Origin: Phlebotomus papatasi
Taxonomy: Eukaryota; Arthropoda; Insecta; Diptera; Psychodidae
Length of the DNA: 64,000 nucleotides
Assembly (NCBI RefSeq): GCF_024763615.1
Contig: NC_077224.1
Location: 48,680,712 to 48,744,711 of the forward strand
Direction: 5' to 3'
Within the stretch, counting starts at the first letter, position 1. The number at the start of each line of letters is the position of its first letter. Positions 11,615 through 22,929 of the stretch are shown here, one piece after another. A program made the translations under genes and the position numbers. The notes below the pieces were generated by a model that was given only the letters and a program-made list of their open reading frames with translations, was not told the DNA's origin and ran no database searches.

Positions 11615-13901
11615 CTTATTTACTAATACTTCTCTAGGAAAATTACATTCTGTTTCATATCTGCACATGGGCAGGACGTCTTACAGCCACACACAAAATA
11701 GTGTTATGTCTATTGAGTAAATTAAGAGAATATTATGGAAAAGGACTTAAAAAAGAAGGACCTATAACGAGAAGGACACAGGGTTCGCTAAATTCGTAGC
11801 TTAGCTCTCTCTCTAAAAGTTTAAGGAACCACTCATAAGCGAAACCGGTCGGTAATGGAGTCTACTCAAGGGAAAAAAGACGTATGAGGTGCTGAAAGAA
11901 ACGGTCTTAAAGATATCTTCAAACCAGAGGTTTAGCCTTGTTCCAGAAGACTTCAAAATCTTAAATCACAACCAGGTGGGGATTCCGGTAATTGTAAAAA
12001 GATTTATAAAAATTCTAGAAAGTGCCCCTATTCCCTCTGCATGCCCTGTATATATCCCGATTCAATTAATGAATGAATCTCAAAATCATTTGAAAGACTT
12101 GATCAAAGGATAAAGGCATAAGCGATCTTCAGACTAGAGGCTTAGCCCAGTTCCCGAAGGTCTCAAAATCCTATATAGCAACTAATTTCATTGGTTTTCT
12201 GGAATCTAATAGAACATTTTCCCTTAATAATTAAATTCTAAGTAAATTTTTTCTAAGAAATCTTGACTGATAAAAAAATTATAGCAGTTAAGCCATATGG
12301 CTAAGCCTTAGGTCTGAAACCCGTATTAGAGACTAAGCTGAAAGTTCTAGAAAAAGTTGACGAGTTTTCCCAACGATTTCCAGAATCCCCCATCTAAAGC
12401 GTGTCCCATATTTAAATTCTAAGAAGAGAAATGACTCTCATTAAAAAACTATAGTATACATATAAAAATACTATTTATATTTCTTGAAAGGGTATTTCAT
12501 TGGGATTCAAATCCACTTTATGGTTTTTTTTATTCAAGCGGTTTCTCCGCGAAATCTCGCACTATCTTCATTACGGCTTAAAATAAATTGAAATATCTTT
12601 AAAGTGAAGACTGATCCCATTTTAGAGAAGTTACTGATCCCTGTGGAGGGATAAATATACTAGATTTCTGTCTAAACAGGGGCCCATCAAGCTTAATAAA
12701 AAGTGAAGATATTTTTGAGTTTTCCTTGTAAAAAATTTGCAGATATTGCACCGCGACTTAAACAAATTTTCTCGTAGTTCTTGTATTATTTCGGCGAGCA
12801 TTATGAAATATGTATTTTTAGATAGCTTTTAATGCACGATTTCGAAATATATTAAACTGATAAGTCAATTCTCTTAAGGAAAAAAACTTTCCAATAGTCT
12901 TCAGTGCCTCTATGCAAAATCATATGGAAAAATCAAATGTCGAGAGGCCCCTGGTCTAAATAAATTTACCCTATCGGCTCTGTGAGCTGGATAAAGGAGC
13001 TGCCTTCAAATATCTCTATATAAAAAAGACAACTTGCCAGAGACCAGAAGGGTTCAGACGTTAATTTTAGAGATATGGCTTAGGTTCTCTAATTTTTTCT
13101 GTGAAATAAAAATAACCGAGGTCTTGGAAATTGGGCATCAACAGTCTACTAATGGTGGTAGCCCGACAAGATTTCTCTTCGCAAGGATGTGTTGACGTAC
13201 TTATACAGCTCAGAGTGTTATACCATCGGAAGGCATGATCGCTCGTTTCTTAACCCTTTAACGACGAGACAGTTTTCACTGACCCAAAATCAGCAATAAA
13301 AATGAAATCGATAAAAAAAACTTGTGAAACGCCTAACATCTAACCTTCGATTGCTAACAGAGTCTGATTTGCTGTATTGTTTTGTCATTTGTTTTTTTTT
13401 TTTATGTTTTTTTGAATTCATAATAACGTCAGGGTCTTTAGCCGCGGAACCGAGTCGTCTTACATTTTAGGAAATATTTTTGGAAAAATATTAACTTTAG
13501 ATTGGATAAGGACCTTGATAAGGACAAATGTTCCATTAGATCTTGAAAAACCAATAAAAAAGTTTGTTATTTAGGATTTCAGAACTATCGGAAACTGGGC
13601 TAAACCGAAGTTGCGAAGTTCTTAAAAGCTCATTGTGTGGAATACAGTCTTGAAATTGAAAGCTTAGACCAGATTCCGAAGATCTCGAAAATGTCTGGCT
13701 TTTCTCAAAACAGGCTCTTGTGATTTATTTCATTTTTGGATATATTTTACTCGATTAGGCGAACATTTTGTTTACACAAACCAATGACCGGTAAATTCGA
13801 AATTTCGAGTTTTTTATTGTGAAATTTAATGACTCTTGAGAGCCTATTTCCCAACCAATTTATTCTAATTTGATTATTTTGGAAGGTTTTGAAAATCTTA
13901 C

Positions 13902-15032
13902 GGTGCTTATCACACTAGGATTTTCATAATTTAACTTTAAATTCAATTGAGCCAATTGAGCATTATAAGATTTCTAGAATTTTCTTGAAAATTCTCACAA
14001 CAAGACACATTTTAAATAGTGCCGCGAAATTTTTGATTGTGAATGACTCCGGAAAATGTGTGATAGTCCTTAAAATGTCTTATAAGTCACTTATCTGTTA
14101 TGCAAAAAAGTCCCCAAAGCCAGAAGAAAGGGTTGTAGGCAAGGAGATCATGAAAGATTCTCATACAGTCTTTTTGAAAATCTGTATGAAGACAGCTCAT
14201 CTGCGATTTCTTGGCACAACAATTTCCTTCGAATTGCTTGGGAGGAAGTCACCAAATTACTCCCGATACTATGAAGCTTCACTCGCGTACAGGTTTATCA
14301 CTAATCACTATACTTAGGGTCGAAGGAACACCTTTTCGATAGGGAACCCCTATTGACACTTTTTTCAAAATCTTGAAATTTATTTAAAGTATCTAATAAA
14401 ATGTAAATAATATGACGTTTTTTCCTTAGTCTACGTTTTCTGATAAGGATAAGTGTTCAAATTTCGTATTCCAAATGGTACAGAGTAGCGTGTCAATAAG
14501 TCCTGACACGACTTTTTAAAGTGTCAATAGGTGTTCCTTTCATCCTATTTTATTTTTTTGGCCACAAATAATAATTAATCACGAGTGAATAAATTTAATA
14601 AGAACAATTTGGTACAAAAGGCTACTTGTTTAACTGCAATAAAAATTGAAATTAATGAGCAATTTTAACATTTTAATTTGCTGAATTCAAATTTGATTGA
14701 GCAACCACATTTATGCTATTTTAGCATGTTTAAACATGTTTCGGCGGGCCAAGTATTAGTTTATATCAATAAATAAGTGATAATCTGTCAATTCAAATTA
14801 TTTTTAATGCAAAATAACGCATAGGAACAATTCATTTGAAAAATGAATTGAATTTACAAATTGAAAAAAATCCTAGTGTGATAGCACTTTTGTTATCTTT
14901 GAAGTAATTATTTTTCGCTTTGATCAAGTCTGATTTGTTCCGTTTGTCCGCAATTTTGCGTATTTCGTAATTCTACATTTTCCCCAAGTCAGTACGATTC
15001 CAAAAATTGTGCAAAAAGATAATTCACGGAGA
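13902..15032. repeat. long dispersed repeat, copy 1
   Basis: It matches 29461-30356 over its whole length apart from a nested insert at 14317-14545. It carries inverted ends, GTGCTTATCACACTAGGA near the left and TCCTAGTGTGATAGCAC at 14871-14887, but similarity between the copies continues about 145 bp beyond the right one. It contains an open frame of 110 codons (13985-14314) that is only partly kept in copy 2 and matches no family I know. Confidence 0.8.
14317..14545. mobile_element. GGG/TA MITE nested in the long repeat, with readable empty site
   Basis: Ends GGGTCGAAGGAACACC and GGTGTTCCTTTCATCC, flanked by TA on both sides. Copy 2 of the host repeat (near 29870) reads GTACTTATCTTATTTTTTGG without the insert, against ATACTTA[insert]TATTTTATTTTT here. 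The insert and exactly one TA are therefore extra. Confidence 0.85.
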
Positions 15033-15852
15033 GTTCTATCTCGTAACATCGAGCATTCCGCAAAGCTGGGACATTATGCCATCCATTTTAAATTTATAAT
15101 CCACAGATTAGTAGTACATACTAACGGCATGAGGTTTAAATAAATAAACAATCCCAGTCGCAAATCTGTATAGGAATTTAGAGAAGTTATCTATAATCAA
15201 TCTTTACCCATTCTCCAAACTTTTAATAAGCACTCATCTTCACAGAACCATCAAATAATCGGTACTCTTTTAGGAATTTTAATATGATTCTTATCAATAT
15301 TTATTTAGAAATTTTGGGTAAATAAAACTAATTTTAAACTCAAATCCCAAGTGAAAACTCCCATAAATTAAGAAAGTTGATGCTTAAACATCTAATTCAG
15401 CAAACTTGCCAAATAACTTTGAGTATACATAAATATCTTTGTATTGAAGAATCAAATGAATGAGTACTAATATGAAATAATTGGTCTGAATGGGTTGGGT
15501 ATTATACATAAATTGAAGTGTTATCTTTACAAATATTGCATTTTCATTGGAAACATGACCCAAAATGCGTTTCTAACAATACTATTCTATTGATTTTCCG
15601 CAAAAATAGTGCGACATCAGATTTGAGAGTTTTGATGGTTCAATGATATTTGCCAATTTTACTATAGTGCCTAATGTTAAGTGCAATCATTTTTTTATGT
15701 TAGTTTATTTTTGTTATAAAAGTAGTGCACATGCATTTGAAAAAGTGGAATTTATGATTTGTGGAAATGTCATGGTAATATTTGGAATTTCTATTGTGCC
15801 ATGGCATATTTTCAATTCTTATTTTTCGAAATGTTTAAGAGGTGGAACTTAC

Positions 15853-15989
15853 CCAACCGTGACGTCGAATATGTTGCTACCCACGGAACTAGAGACTGCC
15901 ATGTCTCCGAATCCCTTTCTGGCTACAATCACCGAAGTGATGAGATCCGGAATTGAGGTACCAGCAGCCAAGAAGGTCAGTCCCATCAC
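15853..15989 (-). CDS. Nckx30C: NCKX exon E: alpha-2 repeat, ion-binding core
   Basis: This 137-bp exon enters in phase 0 after TCATTTCAG and leaves in phase 2 at GTAAGT (15852-15847). It encodes 45 codons of the alpha-2 repeat: VMGLTFLAAGTSIPDLITS, then VIVARKGFGDMAVSSSVGS and NIFDVTVG. The Asp in SIPD pairs functionally with the alpha-1 Glu in NCKX2 studies. The Asp in NIFD corresponds to the residue whose change removes K+ dependence in NCKX2. Both are present, so the product is predicted to be a K+-dependent exchanger and active. The opposite strand is also open here by chance and is not a gene. Confidence 0.96.
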
Positions 15990-16151
15990 CTGAAATGACA
16001 ACAAATAATGATGAATATTCGATTTACTTGGAGGAAGAATGTGTTAAGTCATAGGTGTTATACAAAGGATGCACCAGATGAAGTGTCACTTATCACAGAT
16101 TCAATATCCTGTGACTCCGACTGGAAAAAAAGAAGAGGTGGAGAAACTTAC

Positions 16152-16406
16152 CTCTGGTGGAATACGGGCAGTGTCACCGGCGACATTGGCCCACCACACC
16201 ATCAAGTAAGAATAGGCAGCAATCCAAAGAATTGAGCCGATAAAGGTTATGGAAAAGAACTTCTTCCCTCGTGGTGTTCTCGTGTCGGGTAGCGTGAGCC
16301 ATAGTGGAAAGAGGATGGGGGCCACCAGCAAATATGTTATCCGCTTTTTCCATGTACTAGGCCACGACATACTAAGCGCCTCTGGCTCCTCCTCAATCTC
16401 ATTTCC
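16152..16406 (-). CDS. Nckx30C: NCKX exon D: loop end and first helices of second membrane block
   Basis: This 255-bp phase 0-0 exon has acceptor ATTACAACAG and donor GTAAGT (16151-16146). Its 85 residues start with an acidic patch (NEIEEEPEALSMSWPS), the counterpart of the acidic EEE...SLAWP stretch before the second membrane block in vertebrate NCKX. A hydrophobic helix follows (ITYLLVAPILFPLWLTLPDT), then the conserved GKKFFSITFIGSILWIAAYS and a second helix ending WWANVAGDT. The exon ends at RIPPE, directly before the alpha-2 repeat. Only a 162-bp intron separates it from exon E, the one short intron in the window. Confidence 0.96.
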
Positions 16407-16830
16407 CTGTTGTAATAGATAACCCTTAAATAGCCAAAATAGAATGGAAAGAAAAGACAACAAAATTGGTCAGTCAGATGGGGAAATTATTCTCAACAAA
16501 AGTGCATCTCAATTCTCCCAGAAGAAACAACATTGCAAGTAGCACAGAGAGAGAAATAGTAAAACTCCTTTTGGCACAAGATAAAGCTAAAGATGAGCTA
16601 ATTTTAATTTGGGGGCAGCTGTGATTCTTTCATTGAAACATTTTCAAACGGTTTTACGAAGGTCAACATTATTGAAAAATAAATGAAATAACTGGTTTAA
16701 AGGTCACTTTACAGCAAACTAAACCAAATTTCAATTTTTGATCAACAAGTAAATCAAATTCTGGAGGAAAAACCACGTTTGATCAGTAAAAATTCAAACT
16801 TTTTGGATTAGTAATTCAAAATGAGACATA

Positions 16831-17099
16831 ATGTCTCCGGCACATCTTTTAGATCAGGACAATTTCATGAAATCAAAATTTACATCCCTTTCTTTCTCAC
16901 ACGCTTTGCATATGACTATCTCATTCTTTCATACTCCAAATTTGATTGAGCTGAATTGAATTTCGAGTGATATTTAAAAGAAGAAGAAGAGTGCGAAAAA
17001 ATGAGATAGTCATATGCAAAATCTTTAAGAAGGAAAAAGATCCTAATTTCGACTTCAGGAAATTTTCCTGATCGAAAATGAAAGCCATAATGAATTAAT
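16831..17099. repeat. MITE, GGCACACCTTTTAGATCAGG family
   Basis: The left arm runs CGGCACATCTTTTAGATCAG, CATCCCTTTCTTTCTCACAC and GCATATGACTATCTCATTC. The right arm repeats these inverted (GAGATAGTCATATGCAAA, TTTCCTGATCG). Related copies lie near 17395-17600, 17780-17900, 50433, 51298 and 51741. Confidence 0.7.
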
Positions 17100-17105
17100 A
17101 TGGTA

Positions 17106-17355
17106 ATGGTGCTGGCACACCTTTTCAATTTAGTGAAATTCAATCGATTGAAATTTTACCACTTACTCTTTCAAACTAAAATCATATATAGCTGTCTCTT
17201 TCTGCCATATGGAAATTTAAATTTCATTTTCAATTTCAGTTTTAAATTTTATTTGACAGAAAGAGACAGCTATATCTGATTTTAGTTTGAAAGAGTATGA
17301 AGTAAAATTTCAATCGATTGAATTTCACTAAATTGAAAAGGTGTGCTAGCACCAT
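17106..17355. repeat. near-perfect palindromic MITE, arms about 110 bp
   Basis: The left arm ATGGTGCTGGCACACCTTTT, CAATCGATTGAAATTTTACC and GATATAGCTGTCTCTTTCTG-like words recur inverted on the right with few mismatches, ending AAAGGTGTGCTAGCACCAT. It shares its outer 20 bp with the neighbouring CACACCTTTT family but has a different interior. Confidence 0.85.
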
Positions 17356-17394
17356 AAGAAAAAAATTGTATTTTCTTGGTATTTTGTTTCTCGT

Positions 17395-17600
17395 ATTTTC
17401 TTTCTTTAAAACTTCGCATGTCTATTTTACTCTTTCGCACTCTTCTTATTTCGAACATCACACCAAATTAAATTTAGCTCAGTCGAATTTTTAGATTGAA
17501 AGAGTGGGATAGATTTATGCAAATCTTTTGAGAGAGAAAGGGATGCGAATTTTGATTTCATGAAGTTATACTGAGCTAAAAGGTGTGCGGAAGGCATAAA
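17395..17600. repeat. partial CACACCTTTT-family MITE
   Basis: The interior and right end are present (TTTCGCACTCTTCTTATTTC ... GATAGATTTATGCAAATC ... AAAAGGTGTGCGGAAGG). The left end is lost next to the preceding element. Confidence 0.55.
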
Positions 17601-18360
17601 AGCTTAAATTGTAATTGTATTACAAACCTTTAAAACCAAATTTTATTTTTTTCAATTTTACTAAGCGAATTTAGTTTAGTTCTACTCTGAAGATTGGTCG
17701 CAAAAACCAATGACGACTATGGCTGTTTTTACTGAAAAATGGATTCCTCTAAAATCTTTGTACTATCAAATTTGTTATTTTATCAAATTTCTTTGCATAT
17801 GTCTATCTCATTCTTTCACACTTTTCCTTCTTCTTTTAAACATCAGTCCAAATTCAATTTAGCTCATTCGAATTTGGAGTTCGAAAGGTGTTCTGGAGTC
17901 ATAAAAAACTAATTTTTTACTGACTCAATTTGCAGTTTTCTTGATTGTTACAAAATTTTTACCAAACCTACATAATTTTTCCTAATCCAAATTTTTTATT
18001 TTCTGACGATTTTTTTTAAATCAAAATATTATAACAAAAAGACTTTAGATTAGTCGAGATATCTCTTTCAAACTTAGTGGTTGTTGTTCAAAATTCAGGT
18101 ATCTTTAAAATAGCCTAGCGAACACCAAAATTAAAAAAAACTTAATGAAGTTTTATCAGTATTTGAAGGTTAAGTTCCATTACCCAACGAATTCCCGTTT
18201 CCTTCTACTAAAAGACCGTTGTAATCTTAATAGAAGAATTGACTTCTACGAAATTAGATTTAATTGGTTCTTTCTGTTAAATAAAATTGAATTTTTCATT
18301 GACAAAAAGAGTCTAGGGGAAGGCTTTTCATTTTTTTCTATATTCCTTTAAGGAACTTGT

Positions 18361-19014
18361 GGGTGAATTCTGTAGTGATATGACAATGTCATATGATAAA
18401 TTTTCGTAGTAAATTCGGAAGCAGGACAACATTCTTTCCGTACAGAAGTAGATCTTAAAAAATTCGAAAATCTTTTTGCAGATCCAAAAAAGAGACTTTC
18501 TTACTTCTTAATACTCTCGCAAGTTGGCGGAAGTTACATTCTGTTCGAATTTCGAAGTGCTCAAGTGTCAAAATGTAACGGTCTCCTGTTGTGAGGAAAA
18601 AAAAAGAACAACGACGTTTACTGTTCCTGCCCCAGTATTTAATCACTCCATAATCACTGAGTAACTCTTTTTCCAGCTTTTTAGTGTGATATTTGATAAG
18701 TTTTCCCCACCTTGTTCGAAAATTTAGTATGAAAATTCGAAATTAAATTTGAATTCTTCGAACTTCAACGACTTTTTGTGCAAATAGAGTTCCATTTACC
18801 TTTCATCCAAGACACTATTGGAGAATCAAAATCTACTTGTGATTGGGCTCATTAAAGCTCAATGAGCATCGAATGGCCGTTGCATTGAGTTCAAAAAAGC
18901 TCTCTGCAACTGATTTGAATTAGATTTTTAGTTAGTTCTTCTGAATTTACCACATAAAAAATTCTAAATTTGTCATATGACATTGTCACTGTTACAGAAT
19001 CCCCTTACTAGCCC
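18361..19014. mobile_element. MITE, GGGGAATTCTGTAAC family (long copy)
   Basis: Left end GGGTGAATTCTGTAG, then ATGACAATGTCATATGATAA; right end TTTGTCATATGACATTGTCA, then TGTTACAGAATCCCC. At 654 bp it is longer than its relatives at 24934, 25169 and 62790. The subterminal TGACAATGTCATATGACA block is itself palindromic and may be a transposase-binding site (inference). Confidence 0.8.
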
Positions 19015-19722
19015 AATGTTTGTAAAGCCTAGAAGCCTTCCTCTATAACTGATAGTCTGAAAGAGTAAGAGATTAAATTTCAATCGATTTATAATCTCCT
19101 CAATTAACAAGGTGTGCGACTGCTATTAGCCTTTTTTAGTTGAACTGATATAGATTAACATTTGGTGTTTTCTGAATAATCCAGGATTAATGACATGGAC
19201 AGAGATTGTTCACATTAACAATTGGTTTCATGAAAAAATCACAGCTTAAAGCTAAGTTGAATTAGTTGAAGCCATTGCAAGAAGGTAGAATGATATATAA
19301 AATATGTGATCAGTGTGAGTGAGAGTGGAAAAAGTGAACTACTTTGGAGGACACTAATTGGTGGGTACTTCCTGATGGTCCTTCTCTGCCAACTCTTCAT
19401 ATCTTAAGTGGTTTTATGGAGCAGCTCCTCCAACGAAGGCAAATTCTAATAAAAGTATCATTAGCTTAAATGATTTTTTTAATGACTGTATTACTTTTAA
19501 GAAAACAATTAAAAACTCAGAGATGTGATTTTTCTCCCTTGACGAAAGTAATTTACTACTCAGCTGATGACCCGCCCTTTTTGATGCGGAAAAGTTATTG
19601 AAGTCTCTGCAAAGTTTAGAAAGCTCTTGGCGGCATGCTCTTACTCAAAACCACTCAAACTTTTCCAGCGTTTGGTCAATTTTGCCAATCACAAGCTTTC
19701 TTTATGGATTTTAAACTCAATA

Positions 19723-19940
19723 GGGGGACGAGGGGCTATTTTGAGCATTGGGGCTATATTGTAATACGATTTTTTCGTATATATATCCAAAGAAAGCTAG
19801 GCCTTATCATAATTAAACTTGGATCCAGTATCGTTTTGTCTATCTAAATTACATTACGTTAACGCCCAGTTTCCTTCAAAAATATCCAAAAAAGCGTTTA
19901 TCAATGTATCTCCACAGTTTAAAGTAGCCCCACCTTCCCC
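19723..19940. mobile_element. GGG-type MITE
   Basis: Ends GGGGGACGAGGGGCTATTTT and TAAAGTAGCCCCACCTTCCCC. TA lies on the left only; the right flank is TG, so the site has decayed or the edge is off by a base or two. Confidence 0.65.
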
Positions 19941-21023
19941 TGTATTGTTTTTCTTTTGAAAATATTAATGAAATAAAATTATTATTTGCCTACAATGCAC
20001 AGAATAATGCTTCTTGACACAGCTTGCACGCAGCTTTGTACTGTGACATATTGCTATGATGTGACAAATATTTGGCAATTTAAACACAAAAATTTAACAA
20101 ATTAAGTATAAATTTTCCATTACTCCAAAATGTGTTTTTCATTAGTGTTATTCAGTAGTAATAGAATTTAGCTAATTATCAAGAAATCCTAACAAAATAT
20201 TACATTGTATAATTAGGTTAGGGCTACGATAATATTTACAATGTTATTCCTGACTTTGTGTGAAGTTTGAAATTTCAAGTTCACATCTTTAAAGGTGCAA
20301 TGCCTTAGATGTTTAGATCCATGGGTAATGTTTACAGAAAATTTTAACGTACCAAATATAAATATATATTCTGAACATATTTATATTATAGTATCTCTAG
20401 ACATCTCATGAACTACTCTATAATTTATATAACCTTAATCGTTTTGCATTTCTGTGAAAATTTTCGAAATAGTATACTACCTCTTGTACAAATGTACAGC
20501 TATACGATAGCAAGGGAACTAAAATGATTTCCAAGAGAGTTTTCATCATTTCCCCCAAAGGAAGAAAATGCAGGGAAAATTGTTGGGAAAGTTAATGGAA
20601 TATGCTTATATAGCTTATCGTTCAGTGTAGACATGAAATTTTAATTGGCTTTAGGTTTTCTACTGATCATGATTCGCACATGAGCCATAACGATAATATT
20701 TATAATTAACTTTTCAAATACTATTTGACAGCAATTTATGCTGTAACATAGATAAACATAACTCTGAAGACCGACAAACTTTATTCATTTGGGAATTTTC
20801 ATTTGTTCTTTCTATGACAAATTTTAAACAATTGAATTCCTATTCTGTGCAGCTCAGTATCATAAACTTTTGCTAAAATAAGTAATTTTGAGGAATGTTA
20901 CGAATTCAAAGAACACAATTTTGAGGTTTTCATCATGTGTTGTGGGTGGAAGAAACACCAATTGGACAGAGAATCTTTGTTGGCAGTTTTCTCAGAAGAT
21001 TAAAAGTTATTTAAAGCGATATA

Positions 21024-21220
21024 GGGAGAAGTGGGGCACCTTTGATAAAAGGTTTTTGTTCCTATTTTTAAATGAAACTGAGCCTTATTATGAAGTAATT
21101 TAGCTTGATAATATATAGGAGCTAAATTATTTCGCCTTAAGACTCAGTTTTATAAAAAAAAATAGGAGAAAAATGCCCAAATTCAAAGGTGCCCCATTTA
21201 AAAGCTGCCCCACTTCCCCC
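21024..21220. mobile_element. GGG-type MITE (GTGGGGCACCTTTGA)
   Basis: Left GGGAGAAGTGGGGCACCTTT; right AGCTGCCCCACTTCCCCC. The interior contains an inverted GAGCCTTATTATG / CCTTAAGACTCAGTT pair. TA is seen on the left flank only. Confidence 0.75.
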
Positions 21221-21670
21221 AAAATTTGACATCTCCAACGGCACTAAAAATATCGATAGGTGTTCATTTCATCGTCAACCAAGGGATCATACTTTGGCCA
21301 ATAACTTTCAAATTCTGAAATTTCTAGATGGAAGCCCTGATATCTTTCCGTTTTATTGTCAGTTTTTTATCAGCTTGGAATTGTTTCATATAACCAATTT
21401 GATCAAAATTAAACTTAATAGAAAGATCTTGAAATTTCCAATCCAACTGCATTATTCCTAATCGATATTGAATCGGTATTTGACACATTCTTCACAGGTA
21501 TTGTTTTTTTAGCGAGGTTATTTTTGCTATTTTGCGTGTCAAATCTGATGCTCAGAGGGATGATAAGGTATCTTTAGCGTTCATCAGACTGATTCACACG
21601 GTTCAATGATTAAACGGATTGATTCAAACGGTAAAATGTCACTATCAAACTTAATGAATTTCTTAGAATA

Positions 21671-22076
21671 GGGAAGACTGGGGCAAAAAGTCATAAAACG
21701 GATATTTTATTTTTTTTGAAAGCTGCTCGAGCGCTTCAAAAACTTATAATTGGCGCAGTTTTATAGGAAATTTACTTAGAAAAAGACCTTTTGTGAAGAA
21801 TTCAAATTATTTAGAAAATATTCACTAGTGCATCAATTTTGGAAAATAAGTAGGTAATAATTGTTATCTTCTGCAAGGAAAATATTTCAAAACTAGGGCT
21901 AAAAATTTCGATATTTTTTATTTTCTAAATTCCTTGTTCGAATTTTAAGTAACTTACGACATTGAAGAAGGTCTATGGAGGCTATCTATAGAAAAAAATG
22001 AGCCGCTATCTTTTTTACCTTAGAAGATATTGAATTTTGAATTTTTCGATTTGTGACTTTTTGCCCCAGTCTCCCC
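21671..22076. mobile_element. GGG/TA MITE (GACTGGGGCAAAAAGTCA)
   Basis: Ends GGGAAGACTGGGGCAAAAAG and TTTTTGCCCCAGTCTCCCC, with TA on both sides. It has 406 bp and no coding frame. Confidence 0.85.
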
Positions 22077-22239
22077 TATGCATGTAATATATTTTTCAGT
22101 GTTTAAATTTTATTTTTTGGTTTTTTTCCAAGACAAGTTTGTTGAGTATCCTACCCTACCGAGGTTTGTCATTTGACCGAAAAACGACCAAAAACGGTCG
22201 GTAGGTTTAGTGTCAACTTCATAATCTGTTCTTCTTCTT

Positions 22240-22929
22240 TCCCTATCCTGTGGAAGTCTGTGTTAGTCCTAAGGCTAATAACCCATTTGGTCTCTTTGAT
22301 TTTAAACCGATCAGCCCTCTTTCCGTCCTATCCAAAGTGTTTGAGGTTTTGCTTCTTGAACAACTCACGACGTACTTGAGCTCTGAAGGACTGCTCGTTG
22401 ACCTTTAATCAGGATTTCGTAGTGGTCACAGCGTTACTAGCGCTATACTCAGGGTGCAACATGAAATTGCATTGCGCCTTGACAATAGCAAATTTGCCGT
22501 GCTTGTACTTCTAGATTTTTCCAAGGCTTTCGACAGCATCCCTCATGAGTTGCTCTATTTCAAACTTTACAGTATTTTCACTTTCTCCTTTACTGCTGCT
22601 CAATTAATTAAACCTTATCTCGAAGGCCGCTCCTAAAGCGTCAAGATCTCTATCTCGGCCAGGATGCGGGGCGGGGACTCTTGGTGCCGAGAGATCGCTC
22701 TAACCAACTATCACGAATTATCTTTGTCGACGGAGTTGTCTTGCTCAACTCCTTTCTTTTGCATCGATGCTTTTCGGCATCGCTAAGTCAGATTAAATTT
22801 GTTTTTTTTTTTTATATGTTCTAATTTTCTGATTTTGCACTTTCTTTTTTTTCTATCTTTCTCTTTCAAACCATATAAGAGGGGCGGACCCTATTTGTAT
22901 TGACTTAACTAAATAATAATAATAATAAA
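22240..22929 (+). pseudogene. broken non-LTR retrotransposon: reverse transcriptase piece and 3' end
   Basis: One frame reads PLSVLSKVFEVLLLEQL, SGFRSGHSVTSAIL and VLLDFSKAFDSIPHELL, the classic fingers and palm motifs of jockey/I-type reverse transcriptases. A stop (TAA) interrupts it before SGFRSGH and another follows YLEGRS. The catalytic YADD motif and everything after it are missing. The sequence jumps to a 3' untranslated part ending in (TAA)n at about 22912-22929, a tail like that of I-type elements. It is an internally deleted, dead copy on the strand opposite to the exchanger gene. Confidence 0.85.

Larger units (their letters stand above)
10916..15852 (-). other. intron between exons E and F
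   Basis: A 4.9-kb phase-2 intron. It holds two short MITEs, a long repeat (about 13902-15032) with a nested MITE, and a repeat around 11895-12340 (TCTTCAGACTAGAGGCTTAG type) that recurs near 13560, 58998, 60595 and 63210. The remaining sequence shows no gene. Confidence 0.85.

Noticed and set aside
15643..15993. 116-codon plus-strand open frame
   Set aside because: Antisense shadow of exchanger exon E; the other strand explains the conserved part.
22454..22636. Reverse transcriptase fragment as a live gene
   Set aside because: Stops lie before and after it and the catalytic YADD part is missing, so it is listed as a pseudogene.
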